Under the pieces are notes generated by a model. It was not told the DNA's origin and did not search any database. It worked only from the letters and a program-made list of their open reading frames with translations. A program made the position numbers and the translations under genes. Below, piece by piece: positions 13,901-23,200 of a stretch of DNA of 64,000 nucleotides. Source of the DNA: Corydoras sp. C115 (lineage: Eukaryota; Chordata; Actinopteri; Siluriformes; Callichthyidae); assembly GCA_019802505.1 (NCBI GenBank), contig JAFMOC010000230.1, positions 407,040 to 471,039 of the forward strand. Reading direction: 5' to 3'. The stretch's first letter is position 1. Each line of letters begins with the position of its first letter.

Positions 13901-15034
13901 TTTGATTGATGGGTTGGTGCTGGGATTCTGAGGACAGTGACCCCTGCTGTCAGTGTAGAATCTGAGTTCAGTCTCTGTGGCGTTAAATGAACCAAACCCC
14001 TGCTGCTCTGCCGCTTCATCAGTGGGGGGTCTTTGGGAACACTGTCCTGCAGAGACGTCTGGTCTTCTGAAAGGTGGAGAAAACCCGTTTGACTTCTGAG
14101 AGAAACCTTAAAGATGAAGAAAAAAAAACGTAAAACACCGTTTACATCTGTCACCGACAAAACATCTGCAAAATCTGCAACTCCACAGTCTGTTGATGGA
14201 ACGTAATGTCCTATTATCTGCTAAAAAGACAACAGAAGAACCTCAGCAGTGAGACGGGTCCTCAGGGTCATGGTACAGGCCTGACACCTCCCATTAAAAC
14301 CTGACTGAACTCAATTCACTTTATAGGTTGTTGATTTGATATCTGTTTCATATTAAACACCCGAGGATACACACTGCCCGCTTTACAGCTCGGAACGACC
14401 TCCACGATGTGTGAACATTTTAAAAATGAACAGAAACATTCAGATTTATAGTACATGTTCTCATACAGACCCGCTGATACCAGGCCCTGTGCCTCACTCC
14501 GCAGCTGTTGTGTTGCTGGTATTTCTGTAATCAAGGGTGCAGCGTGCAGCTGCCATGTCTGTTCGTTGCGTAATGGCCTCCTATGAGAGAATTACGAAGA
14601 AGAAGAGAGTGAGGTTAGATTATGAGGTCCATTATGAGACTTCACGAAATGTTTTTTTTTAATTTAATGACAGGTCCATCAGCTGCTACGGAAACCGACG
14701 AGCTTTATATAAAAAAAAAACACTTCAGTCAGGAACCAGTACTGCTCCCCGCAGTGATACCCCTAATCTACCCCATATCCTCTGCAGCATGGCACTTAAT
14801 AACCAATAGCTCTACCATTGACTCTGAGTCTCTCAAACCAACCCCATAGATCCTCTATAACTGCCCCCACACAACTGTCCCCTTAAAAATAACCCTTTGC
14901 ACCATTTACAATTCAGCCCTCTGAAGTTCCACTATTAAGCCCAGCATTAAACTCCACAGCACTCACACTTTATGAACTACAGGTTTCTCATAGAACATCT
15001 CCATGGAGAAAGTGAGATCTTCAGACTCCACCAT
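1073..15034 (-). CDS. hfm1: HFM1, meiotic MER3-type ATP-dependent DNA helicase (multi-exon)
   Basis: This is a superfamily 2, Ski2-like helicase that promotes meiotic crossovers. Exons recognised, in transcript order (ends approximate unless the splice site is obvious): 14967-15034 (start ATG, MVESEDLTFSMEMF), 13896-14095, 13548-13762, about 12747-12794, 12593-12664, 12372-12502 (Walker A APTGSGKT), 11122-11274, 10936-11016 (LFLVDE), 10718-10873 (VHVVKD completes the DEVH box; motif III SATIPN), 10367-10568, 9343-9440, 9189-9233, 7998-8103, 7693-7843 (motif VI QMIGRAGRP), 7023-7122, 6650-6787, 6284-6335, 6056-6134, 5888-5988, 5703-5811, 4772-4860, about 4640-4690, 4371-4517, 4188-4281, 4013-4120, 2955-3122, 2773-2884, 1914-2001, 1472-1534 (Cys/His cluster CNHLCKNKDLCGHECC), 1275-1382, 1073-1146. 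Order and motifs match vertebrate HFM1 through the Sec63-like and zinc-cluster regions. The last C-terminal exons are not identified, so the lower boundary is a minimum. The join of exons 2 and 3 is out of phase as I read it, so an intervening exon or a different boundary is likely. Confidence 0.93.
1546..1573. repeat. (CA)n microsatellite
   Basis: Perfect dinucleotide run, immediately upstream (in transcript sense) of the HFM1 zinc-cluster exon. Confidence 0.9.
2006..2030. repeat. (CA)n microsatellite
   Basis: Dinucleotide run immediately upstream (in transcript sense) of the HFM1 exon encoding GLDIQQKF. Confidence 0.9.
2416..2768 (-). mobile_element. full-length tRNA-derived SINE, inserted at an HFM1 splice donor
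   Basis: This complete copy serves as the reference for the family. On the minus strand it has a tRNA-like head GGCGGCACGGTGGCTTAGTG with A box TGGCTTAGTGG and B box GGTTCGAATCC. A conserved central domain follows (TTTCCATGTTCTCCCCGTGT), then a GT-rich segment and a 3' part ending GGATAAAGCGGGAGAT with a GAAT-type tail. The plan is that of V-SINE/Mermaid-type elements, which borrow a LINE 3' end; the family name is inference. The 12-bp target duplication TCACCGTAATCA lies at 2404-2415 and 2769-2780. Confidence 0.95.
3536..3925. repeat. possible degraded DNA transposon or MITE in HFM1 intron
   Basis: AT-rich intronic sequence with repeated variants of a TAGTCGACTATG-like motif near both ends, partly in inverted orientation (around 3580-3612 and 3868-3905). 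No coding capacity and no clear terminal inverted repeat. Family not assigned. Confidence 0.3.
4524..4561. repeat. (CA)n microsatellite
   Basis: Dinucleotide run directly upstream (in transcript sense) of the HFM1 exon at 4371-4517. Confidence 0.9.
4868..4909. repeat. (CA)n microsatellite
   Basis: Imperfect dinucleotide run beside the HFM1 exon at about 4772-4860. Confidence 0.9.
4972..5165 (-). mobile_element. second tRNA-derived SINE family with L2-type 3' tail
   Basis: On the minus strand the head reads GTGTGGTAGCTCAGTGGTCA (A box) followed by a B box GGTTCAAATCC. The 3' end is TTGTAAGTCACTTTGGATAA, the tail shared with fish L2-type LINEs. A second copy lies at 37549-37745. A poly-T run at 4956-4974 adjoins the 3' end. 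Confidence 0.8.
5311..5607 (-). mobile_element. SINE with internal deletion of the B box
   Basis: The 12-bp target duplication CACGCGGAACAT flanks the element (5299-5310 and 5608-5619). About 50 bp between the central domain and the head, including GGTTCGAATCC, are missing, with a 2-nt AG microhomology at the junction. Confidence 0.93.
8375..9125 (-). mobile_element. 3' fragment of an L2/CR1-like non-LTR retrotransposon
   Basis: The minus strand encodes the C-terminal part of a LINE reverse-transcriptase ORF. Recognisable stretches are SRLDYCNALLAGIP near 9040, QYKSLTLAYRT near 8790, and KWWNVLPNSIRKAESLNSFK with MTHLFNKY at 8525-8640. Then come a 3' UTR and the tail GTCGCTTTGGATAAAAGCGT ending in repeated ATGTAA. 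The element is 5' truncated, frameshifted and interrupted by a 17-bp minisatellite. It sits in an HFM1 intron. The clade is inferred from the tail and the peptide style. Confidence 0.82.
8826..8945. repeat. 17-bp minisatellite inside the LINE fragment
   Basis: About seven head-to-tail copies of GTGATGGAGGGACATGM. The unit expanded within the former reverse-transcriptase reading frame. Confidence 0.92.
9467..9820 (-). mobile_element. full-length SINE
   Basis: Complete copy with a 13-bp target duplication TCATTTAAACTTT (9454-9466 and 9821-9833), in an HFM1 intron. Confidence 0.95.
9952..10290 (+). mobile_element. diverged full-length SINE with GGAT tail
   Basis: Target duplication GTTCAGGAGTG (9941-9951 and 10291-10301). 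The copy differs from the rest: poly-C run near 10230 and a GATGGATGGATG tail instead of GAATGAAT. It is an older copy or a different subfamily. Confidence 0.92.
11359..11488 (-). mobile_element. 5'-truncated SINE
   Basis: Only the 3' third is present. It is flanked by a perfect 12-bp duplication TAATCTATTATT (11347-11358 and 11489-11500), so the truncation occurred at integration. Confidence 0.93.
11588..11923 (-). mobile_element. near full-length SINE
   Basis: Imperfect target duplication ACAAGASTATA on both sides. A short deletion lies in the tRNA head. Confidence 0.9.
12811..13133 (-). mobile_element. SINE, first of a tandem pair
   Basis: Has lost about 25 bp of the ATGGGGCAATTT region. 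Only a few bases separate it from the next copy. Confidence 0.9.
13141..13488 (-). mobile_element. full-length SINE, second of a tandem pair
   Basis: Complete copy in the same orientation as its neighbour. It lies 59 bp from the donor side of HFM1 exon 3. No clean target duplication is visible. Confidence 0.9.
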
Positions 15035-15642
15035 CCTGCAGACTGAGACACAAAACAATTATGAATAAAGTTACTATATTGTGTAGATAGACCTTATATA
15101 GACTTTGTGATTTATGTTCTCAGAACAAATAAGCAGAGAACCTGTGTGATGTTGTGTATGATGATGACCTCAGGAATTTTATGTCTTTAATGTTACTGAG
15201 TTATTAAATTTACATTATTATAATATAACCCTATTCCAAACAGCTGCTCTGGACTCTTCTTTGAAGCACGGATTTCTCTTCATTAAACTATTAATTACAG
15301 AGTTCTAACTCTGTGAAGTTCATCTTTAACGTGCAATTGCCAGCTTTATCGGTAGATGGCAGTATAGACCACTAGTAGCCCCATGCGAGTCAGTTTGCGT
15401 CATTACACACATCAGGACACGCCCACTCTGTTCAGCGCGAGAGGCTCTTTTGGTATAGAGTATATACATTAAATATTTAAATCATATTTAGAAAGCTGCA
15501 TCCAGTTTAACAAAAAAATAAAATAAAATATGTTAAAGAAACACGTTCTGCTTGAACACCATGACAGTTCTACTCATTTTAAATAAGATTAACATTCTGA
15601 TTTATGTTCTGACAGTTTTCCATCCTGTCCCCTGATGAACAT

Positions 15643-15963
15643 TTCGAATTCCTCATTTATTATTCATTCATTCATTCATTCTCTTCCTCTTTATCCTCTA
15701 TTAAGGTCTAGATAGACCCAGGACAGGGCACCAATCCATCGCTGGGCACACACTCACTCACACATACACACTCTATATGGGGCAATTTTGAGAATCCAGT
15801 TGACTTGATCCATGTTTTTGGATTGTGGGAGGAAACCGGAGAACCCGGAGGAAACCCACGCAGACACGGGGAGAACATGGAAACTCCACCCAGATGGGGA
15901 TTCGAACCAGGAATCCCTAGCACTGAGAGGCGAACGTGCCCACCACTAACCCACGGTGCCGCG
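15643..15963 (-). mobile_element. SINE carrying a short 3' transduction
   Basis: Flanked by CCTGATGAACAT (15631-15642 and 15964-15975). The central part (the GGGGAACCCC region) is deleted. Beyond its GAATGAAT tail, 15643-15662 matches the unique flank of the SINE dimer ending at 17362, in reverse complement. Confidence 0.88.
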
Positions 15964-15975
15964 CCTGATGAACAT

Positions 15976-16094
15976 TCATTCATTCATTATCTCCGGCTTT
16001 ATCCTCTATTAGGGTTGCGGTGGGGTTCCCCATGCCCATCCAGGGGAGAACGTCTCGGGCGCTGGGCAGATAGACCCAGGACAGGGCGCCAATC
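15976..16094 (-). mobile_element. 5'-truncated SINE at a reused target site
   Basis: The 3' third only. Its two flanks are again CCTGATGAACAT (15964-15975 and 16095-16106), giving three copies of one target. Confidence 0.9.
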
Positions 16095-16106
16095 CCTGAT
16101 GAACAT

Positions 16107-16695
16107 GATCTATGAAAATGAGAATCACACAATAATCATCTGTCGACCAGCTGTAGTATTTTATGAAACAGAACTCAAGGATGTTACCTAAAGCAGGGAT
16201 AATTTTTTAATCAGTGTCATTCAAAACAAAAATAAGGTCAAAGTGATCATAGTGCACTTTTCTTTGTTTTAACGTGTTGGGTTTTTTTTGGAAAATGGTG
16301 CTGAATTTAGCAACAAAAAAAAAATCGACAAACAGAAAAGAATAATGTTCCGCATCAGGTTTATTAATAATATTAATGATGCTCACTTTAGAATCATTAA
16401 AATCGTATAATTAAGGGCTTTACTTTGATTTTGTCATTCCAATATTCATTTAGAATTTCGGAATATAGATTTTCGTGGAACTAACATGGGGATTTATCTG
16501 CTTAAACTGTAAACAGGTTGACGATTTTAATATGTGGGATCAGACTGATCTGCTTTAGTTCTGTTCATATGAAGTTTCATTTTTAACAGAATATCAGAGC
16601 AAATCTACATTCAGACTGACAGGACGAGTCCACACTGACCTGTTCACTGGCTTTAAATGAAAGAAGGTGGTTACTGACAAAATATTATAATAAAT
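16107..16695. other. HFM1-ZNF644 intergenic stretch, nothing recognised
   Basis: AT-rich single-copy-looking DNA without coding potential or a repeat I recognise. Confidence 0.5.
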
Positions 16696-16708
16696 ATAAT
16701 AAATGAGG

Positions 16709-17060
16709 GGCGGCACGGTGGCTTAGTGGTTTAGCACGTTCTCCTCTCAGCGCTAGGGATTCCCGGTTCGAATCCCCATCTGGGTGGAGTTTCCATGTTC
16801 TCCCCGTGTCCGCGTGGGTTTCCTCCGGGTTCTCCGCTTTCCTCCCACAGTCCAAAAACATGGATCAAGTCAATTGAATTCTCCAAAATTGCCCCATATA
16901 GAGTGTGTCTGTGTGAGTGAGTGTGTGCCCAGCGATGGATTGGCGCCCTGTCCTGGGTCTATCTGCCCAGCGCCCGAGACGCTCTCCCCTGGATGGGCAT
17001 GGGGAACCCAACCGTGACCCTAATAGAGGATAAAGCGGGAGATAATGAATGAATGAATGA
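16709..17060 (+). mobile_element. SINE dimer A, first unit
   Basis: Complete copy beginning GGCGGCAC. The left target duplication ATAATAAATGAGG is at 16696-16708. Its partner is found only after the second unit, so the two SINEs entered as one piece. Confidence 0.94.
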
Positions 17061-17093
17061 ATAATTATATTTAATAAAGTTACACCGCATCTT
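17061..17093 (+). other. 33-bp linker of SINE dimer A
   Basis: Non-SINE sequence between the two units, beginning ATAATTATATTTAATAAAGT. It is the reverse complement of 35251-35283 with one mismatch, and of 34874-34906 with CpG-to-CpA differences. Confidence 0.92.
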
Positions 17094-17362
17094 GGGTGGC
17101 ACGGTGGCTTAGTGGTTTAGCATGTTCGCCTCTCAGCGCTAGGGGTTCCCGGTTTGAATCCCCATCTGGGTGGAGTTTCCATGTTCTCCCAGTGTCTGCG
17201 TGGGTTTCCTCCGGGTTCTCCGGTTTCCTCCCACAGTCCAAAAACATGGATGAAGTCAATTGAATTCTCAAAATTGCCCCATATAGAGTGTGAGTGTGTG
17301 CCCAATAGAGGATAAAGCGGGAGATAATAAATGAATGAATGAATGAATGAATGAATGAATGA
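17094..17362 (+). mobile_element. SINE dimer A, second unit (internally deleted)
   Basis: The head and central domain are present; the segment between the GTGTGTGCCCA stretch and AATAGAGGATAAAGCGG is deleted. The right target duplication ATAATAAATGAGG is at 17363-17375. Confidence 0.93.
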
Positions 17363-17689
17363 ATAATAAATGAGGAATTCGAAGGTTGTTAATATTAACC
17401 TGATTACCTGCATGAGTGAAGAGACATACTGATTTATTACTTGGTAAAACCCTCATATTTAATTTTTTTAAAAACCACAGAAAAGCAGAATCTTTCAGAC
17501 TTTTTTTTTTTTACCTCAGGACTTTAAACCTGTGTAACTGCTTCAGCTTCTTTTCGAAACTTAATCGGCGAATATACGTAGGTTCCTGACAGATTGGAGT
17601 GTGAATAATAATACGTATTTAAAGGCTCGATATAGCAGGTTTTATTTTAAAAAAAAATGTAATAATGATGATGATGAAGATGATGATGA

Positions 17690-18400
17690 AGATGAATAAC
17701 GGTGCTCCGTTCGGTCGTTGGTTCTCACTCCGCTGCTCTCCACACGGCGCCTCAACGGCCAGCTATTTGGAACAGTCCACTGTGAATTCGGGTGACACCG
17801 CGAGTGGAAATGTCTTTAAGCAAACAGCGCAAACGCATGCACACGAACCTGTAGTCGTTTAATACGTTCTAAAACTCGAATTAGACCACACAATTACAAA
17901 TGGTATATAGAATTTGCATATTTTATTCGCTTTCACTGATCCATCCGTAAAAAATCTCCCCTACGAGGCAGAGATTGGTGCTGTCCATGGAGCATCGCGC
18001 AGAGACATGGCGGCTTCGAAATGGATGAAAGGCTTTTTCAAGAAATGAGATGATTCCCGCTCGGCTGTTACTCACCGCTTCGGCGACACAAAGGTACAGA
18101 AACACCGCTGTGCGTTACCCCTCTGGAGCGGAAGGCAATCCTGCTGATGACCGTAAGCTCGGGCTCAGTGTGGAGGATAAAGGCAGCCGTGGCTACGTTG
18201 CTAACACTTCATCCATTCTGAATAAAGGCAGAGTTCGGGGTTCGGGCGGCCGGGTCGGCTGTGCATGCGGCTGTGCAGGCGGCCTGTCGGCTCGGAGGGT
18301 TTGCATGCTCGGGTCGGCACGGCGCGGACGGTTCGGGGTGCAGGAAGGGACGCTTTGGTGCAAATCTGTTAGCAAAATGGCAAAAAAATGTGATCAGATC
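17690..18400. promoter_or_regulatory. CpG-rich region, probable divergent HFM1/ZNF644 promoter
   Basis: A local rise in GC and CpG between the minus-strand HFM1 start and the plus-strand ZNF644 coding exon. A plausible noncoding ZNF644 first exon ends at the donor GTACAG near 18094. That both genes start here is inference from their head-to-head layout. Confidence 0.5.
18007..18048 (+). CDS. possible upstream ORF in the ZNF644 5' exon
   Basis: Fourteen codons, ATG to TGA, encoding MAASKWMKGFFKK. It lies in the CpG-rich region before the donor at 18094. If that exon is the ZNF644 leader this is a uORF; translation is unproven. The ATG overlaps a minus-strand ATG in a strong GCCGCCATG context. 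Confidence 0.25.
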   Translation: MAASKWMKGFFKK

Positions 18401-18539
18401 AGCACATGCAGCTGCATCCAGCAGAGATCTGATTCAGAGATCAGAGTCCGATCAGCCCGCACACAGCCTCCCGACCGGCGGGGAATTAAAGATCAGACTG
18501 ACAACAAAGTTTAGCATCTGTTAGAACTGCAGATTAATA

Positions 18540-18542
<3 letters not shown>

Positions 18543-18609
<67 letters not shown>
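18543..18609. repeat. (GA)n followed by (TG)n microsatellite
   Basis: Purine run of GA units followed by TG units. Confidence 0.92.
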
Positions 18610-18612
<3 letters not shown>

Positions 18613-18876
18613 CCAGCCACAGAGCTGTGTAACTGAGCTCTGAGTGTTCTGAACATCCCTCCAGTTCTACTGATGCAGAGACGTTCTGCAGATTTAATGT
18701 TCCCGACTCACTCTCCATCCACACCGAAGGTCATCTCCACCTTTCACAGTGAAATGAGGCTTGGGGTTCTTTCACCGGACAGATCCTCACAATGCTGAAG
18801 ATAGAGAGCTCCATCCACATAACAGCAAGTTACGGAACTGATCCCTGCACAGCAGCTCACAGGACCAATTCACTTC

Positions 18877-19000
18877 AGATAGTATATAAATAATCGATAA
18901 AAAACTCCTAAAACAATAAAACAAACCGTAAAAGTTATAGAATCGTGTGAGTGTGGGGTTATCAGGCAGAAAAAGGGAAACCTGATCTATTAATAAACAT
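18877..19000. repeat. left copy of a ~124-bp direct repeat flanking a SINE
   Basis: Aligns to 19347-19469 at roughly 88-90% by eye. The two copies abut the SINE directly on each side. Confidence 0.9.
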
Positions 19001-19346
19001 TCATTCATTCATTATCATCCGCTTTGTCCTCTATTGGGGGGGGGGGGGTTTCCCCATGCCCATCCAGGGGAGAACGTCTCGGGCGCTGGGCAGATACACC
19101 CAGGACAGGGCACCAATCCATCGCTGGACACACACTCACTCACTCATACACACTCTATATGGGGCAATTTGGAGAACTCAATTGACTTGATCCATGTTTT
19201 TGGAATGAGGGAGGAAACCGGAGAACCCGGAGGAAACCCACACGGACACGGGGAGAACATGGAAACTACACCCAGATGGGGATTCGAACCGGGAATCCCT
19301 AGCACTGAGAGGAGAACGTGCTAAACCACTAAGCCACCGTGCCGCG
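19001..19346 (-). mobile_element. full-length SINE inside a long flanking duplication
   Basis: Complete copy with a G-run replacing GGTCGCGG near 19035. The flanks are duplicated over about 124 bp rather than the usual 11-14 bp. Confidence 0.93.
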
Positions 19347-19469
19347 AGATAGTATATAAATAATCAATAAAACCCCCTAAAATAATAAAACAAATCATCA
19401 AGTTATAGAATCATGTGAGTGTGGGGTTATCAGGCAGAAAAAGGGGAAACTTGATCTATAAATAAACAT
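19347..19469. repeat. right copy of the ~124-bp direct repeat
   Basis: Three CpGs of the left copy are CpA here, so the duplication is not recent. Confidence 0.9.
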
Positions 19470-20254
19470 CTCATAGTTTTATTATTACCGACAAAGAAAC
19501 AAAGACGCTTGGAGATCGACGTCTTCAGTGACTCAGCAGCAACAAATCTGTCACCAAATCATTACCTTCATCAATATTCAGGAAAATATTCCTTTATTAC
19601 TGCATTTATTTAATTGCTCTGTTTCAACATGCGAGCGAGCTGTAATGCTATATCAGCTTTGCTTTCAAATTAATGTCTTTATTCCATCTTCAATGTCTGA
19701 CTCGTTATCTGTATTAATGAGTTAATATTCATGTGTCCATTAGGATGTTCTGTTCCGTGTCCGGTGTGGTGTGGTAATCTGACACTAAACACCGTTTTAT
19801 TGCTGATTGATCTGTTGATTTATAGTTTTGATTTACTGATTGGATGACGATGATGTCACTCAGTGTTGATGAAGCTCATCGTAGTTAGTAATTAGTCTGA
19901 TATCAGATCGTATTATCAAACATTTGTTCCTTTATTTATGACCATGCTTATTTGTTGGCGATCGTCGGCGGTGCAGCAGCCTATCCCAGTCACGTTAACG
20001 TTAATGAATGGGTTGTTCTGAATAAGCAGACGGGTCGTCCGGTCGGTGATTGCTGCAGGAAGATTCTGAGCCTGCCGGCGTGTTCCGGCTCCTCCGGCTC
20101 AACGTCTTATTAAATGTTTAGCCTGTATGATTGTTACTTGTTCATCGTGATCATGATCTGTTTGTTTTATAAATGTTAATTTATGAAGTTTGAAAGTTGA
20201 TCTTTAAAGGGCCCTGTTTTGATGTCATCTCTCTTTCCCCCTCAGTCCTGCGGC

Positions 20255-23200
20255 ATGTTCACCCTGAAGGAGGATTTTAGGGAAGAGGATCATGATAAAT
20301 CGATATCAGATTCCATCGGGGAGGTAATGAGTAAGCCGGCCTTCTCTCCTGCACCGAGCGACGTAGCGCTGCCGGTGCAGTGTCCGCGTGAGAACATGAC
20401 ACCCAACGGTGAGGAGGCAGGTCTTCTACTGCAGGATGGTTTTATAGATCCAATCTGTGGTGACCGACCTGCCAAAGCTGCCTATGTCAACGGATCTGCG
20501 TCACCCCATCTCTCAGATGAAGTTCTGCTAGATATCTCCAAAAATGTTCCAGGGTTCCTGCCTAAGTCGGCACACGCACAACATCCCACCAACCTCCAGT
20601 TTGAAGACTGTGACTCATTTGGTAAAGATGGAGAGGTGACCATAAGGCAGATGGTGACCGCCGAGGACGTGGAGCATCGAGGTATCTGGGGTTTTGACAC
20701 GGACTCTCCAGAGAACTCGCTGGATGGTTATGTTGATGGAGCCGATCTGACCTGGAATCCTCACAAAGAGTTCATGAAGTTCCTGATCGATGATCACAGC
20801 CGACCGGACCCGAAGGAGAAGCTGCCCACGCCGTGTCCGTCCACCGACAGCAGAAGAAGGAAACGTAAAATGGACATGGTGGTGATGACGGATCCCTCTG
20901 AAGAAGACTTCACAGAAGCCGAGCTCCTCTCCAGCGCCGAGCAGCCGGGTGAAAGCAGCCAGGTCCGAAAGCACTCCACCCATTCCAATGGAACTACAGT
21001 GGCCTTACAACACGTTCATCCCAAACCAGCAGAAAATAGGAAAGGAGGTCTGAGGAATGTCCCAGAAGAAGAGGCTGTGCTTGTGTCCGACGGTAGGGAC
21101 TACAAAGGGAAGTCGAGTTCACACAGACATTTAAACCACACGCCCAAGTCCTTCGTCTGCAGAGAGTGCGGAAGAACCTTTTTCGATCACAGCGCCCTCC
21201 TGAGACACAATACGGTCCACCAGAAGAAGAGACAGAAGTTAGTGGAGGGTGCATCGGAGAGTGTGGAGGTGATGAATGAGGGGAAGGAGGCCAGGCTGGG
21301 GTGTCCACAGTGCCCCTTCAGAACAAACTCCCCAAATGACTTTGTCATTCATGCAAAAACCCACGAGAAGGACAAACGCTATCACTCCTGTCAGAAATGT
21401 GAGTTCAAGGCTCTGAATGAGGTGGAGCTAATGAGTCATGTGATCAGTAAACACCCCGTGATCAGTAAACACGCACAACGATCCACAAAGACCAAGAGGT
21501 TCAGGTTACAGAAAGAGAAAGACGGAGCATCACACAGACATGCTGAGGTTCAAAGGTCAGGGGAAGCCAGCAGCTCGAGCCTCGAACCGTCAAACAAGTC
21601 CAAAACTAAAGCCACAGCGCGGGGTGAGTCCCGCCTCAACAAACCCATCCACACCCCGCTGTCCCGCAAAGCACCGCGCTCACAGAGACACTCCGACAGC
21701 CACCTCTTCAAAATCCCCAAACGTCCCAAGAGTCCAGAGCTGCTCAGATCATGTCCTGATGACGCCATCAGCCCTGAAACCACGTTCCCTAAAGCTGGGG
21801 CTTCTCTTCCCCCTTCCAAACGGAACCAAGCACGGTCCCCGACGCAGATCAGAAGCTCCTCCGCTGATGAAGCTTATGGAGATGATGAAGGGTTAGAACG
21901 AGAGAACTCACGGGGCCACAGTGAGCCTGCAGCACCGACCCTCAAAAAAAAAACCTCCAAAAGGAAAATGTCCACTCCATTCCACAACCTTCAGGGACAG
22001 GACATTCTGATAGACTTCCCCAAATGCAGGCAGATGTTTCAGAACACCTCCAACCTCTACACTATTGGGAAACAGAAAGTTAAGGGCTCCAGCGCCAGCT
22101 TTCAGGTTCTAAGTTCATCTCCCGAAGACGTGGACCTGCGCTCGTCAGAACAGAGGCCTTCCATCAAAGAGGAATGTGTGGAGACAGAAGTGTGCGCAGA
22201 TACGGCTGACCTGGGCTCACTGCTGACAAACGGCAACTTCAGGTTGGATCTGAAGTCGTGCCCTTACTGCCCCGCGCTGTTCGAGTCTGGGATCGGCCTT
22301 TCCAACCACGTCCGTGGGCATCTGCACCGGGTGGGGGTCAGCTACAAGGCCCGCCATGCCATCTCTGCCGCCCAAGTGGCATCGCAGGATAAAGGGCATA
22401 TAGTACGGAGGCGGGTACCGGCAGTACCCCGGATTAAACCAGGTGAGGTTCTCATTGCATTAACATCATTCACTTCAGATAGAAGTGGGACCTCCCAGCA
22501 GACCCCCCGGGATGGGAATCAGACCCCCCCGGGATGGGAATCAGACCCCCCGGGATGGGAATCAGACCCCCCGGGATGGGATTCAGACCCCCTGGGCTGT
22601 GAATGGTGTAGTGCACGCTGCTGTGTGATGGTTGGATGACGGCTGTGTTCGTGGTTTTAATTGTTTGATGTGTTCTTGCAGAAACGGAAATAACGATGAG
22701 CCGCAGAGGAACTCGGCGTCAGGGCAGAAGGTAGAACTGGTGTGTCCACTGTGTAGAGAATGGTTCTTTACTAAGACTGGTCTGTCCAACCATGTTCGCG
22801 GCCACCTGAAGCACTTGGGAAAGCCCTGCTCCTCGTCGCTCACCAAATCCCCTGTGGTCATCCTAAAGCAGCTGATGCGCGACAAGAAACAGTTCCAGCT
22901 GAAACTGGACGCTCTGGAGAAAAAGTGCCGCATGAGAAAGTCTTCCTTTCCCTTCAGACTGAGCAACGGTCTCATGTTCTCCACGTCCAAAGTCCAGCGC
23001 TTTGTCCAACGTGCTAAACCGCACAGACACGCTCCCCCCGCAGAGTCCGCCGACCAAAAGAAATGGACCGAGTTAAACGACGAGGAATTAAAGAGCTCGC
23101 CGTCCAGTGACCTGATCGGAATTCTGAAGAAGAGGAGAGCGCACGAGGAGGCCAGGCCAAGACCCAGACGGCACGCAAAGCCCTTGTTACTGTCTCCTGT

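Noticed and set aside
14316..14534. 72-codon minus-strand open frame in an HFM1 intron
   Set aside because: No family recognised and no splice or start context supports it. It lies between HFM1 exons 1 and 2.
18050..18514. 154-codon plus-strand open frame in the CpG-rich region
   Set aside because: Low-complexity Arg/Gly composition expected of CpG-island DNA. It crosses a good splice donor and resembles no known protein.
20219..20254. Upstream ATG for ZNF644 (MMSSLFPPQ)
   Set aside because: It overlaps the polypyrimidine tract and acceptor CTTTCCCCCTCAG, so it should be intronic.
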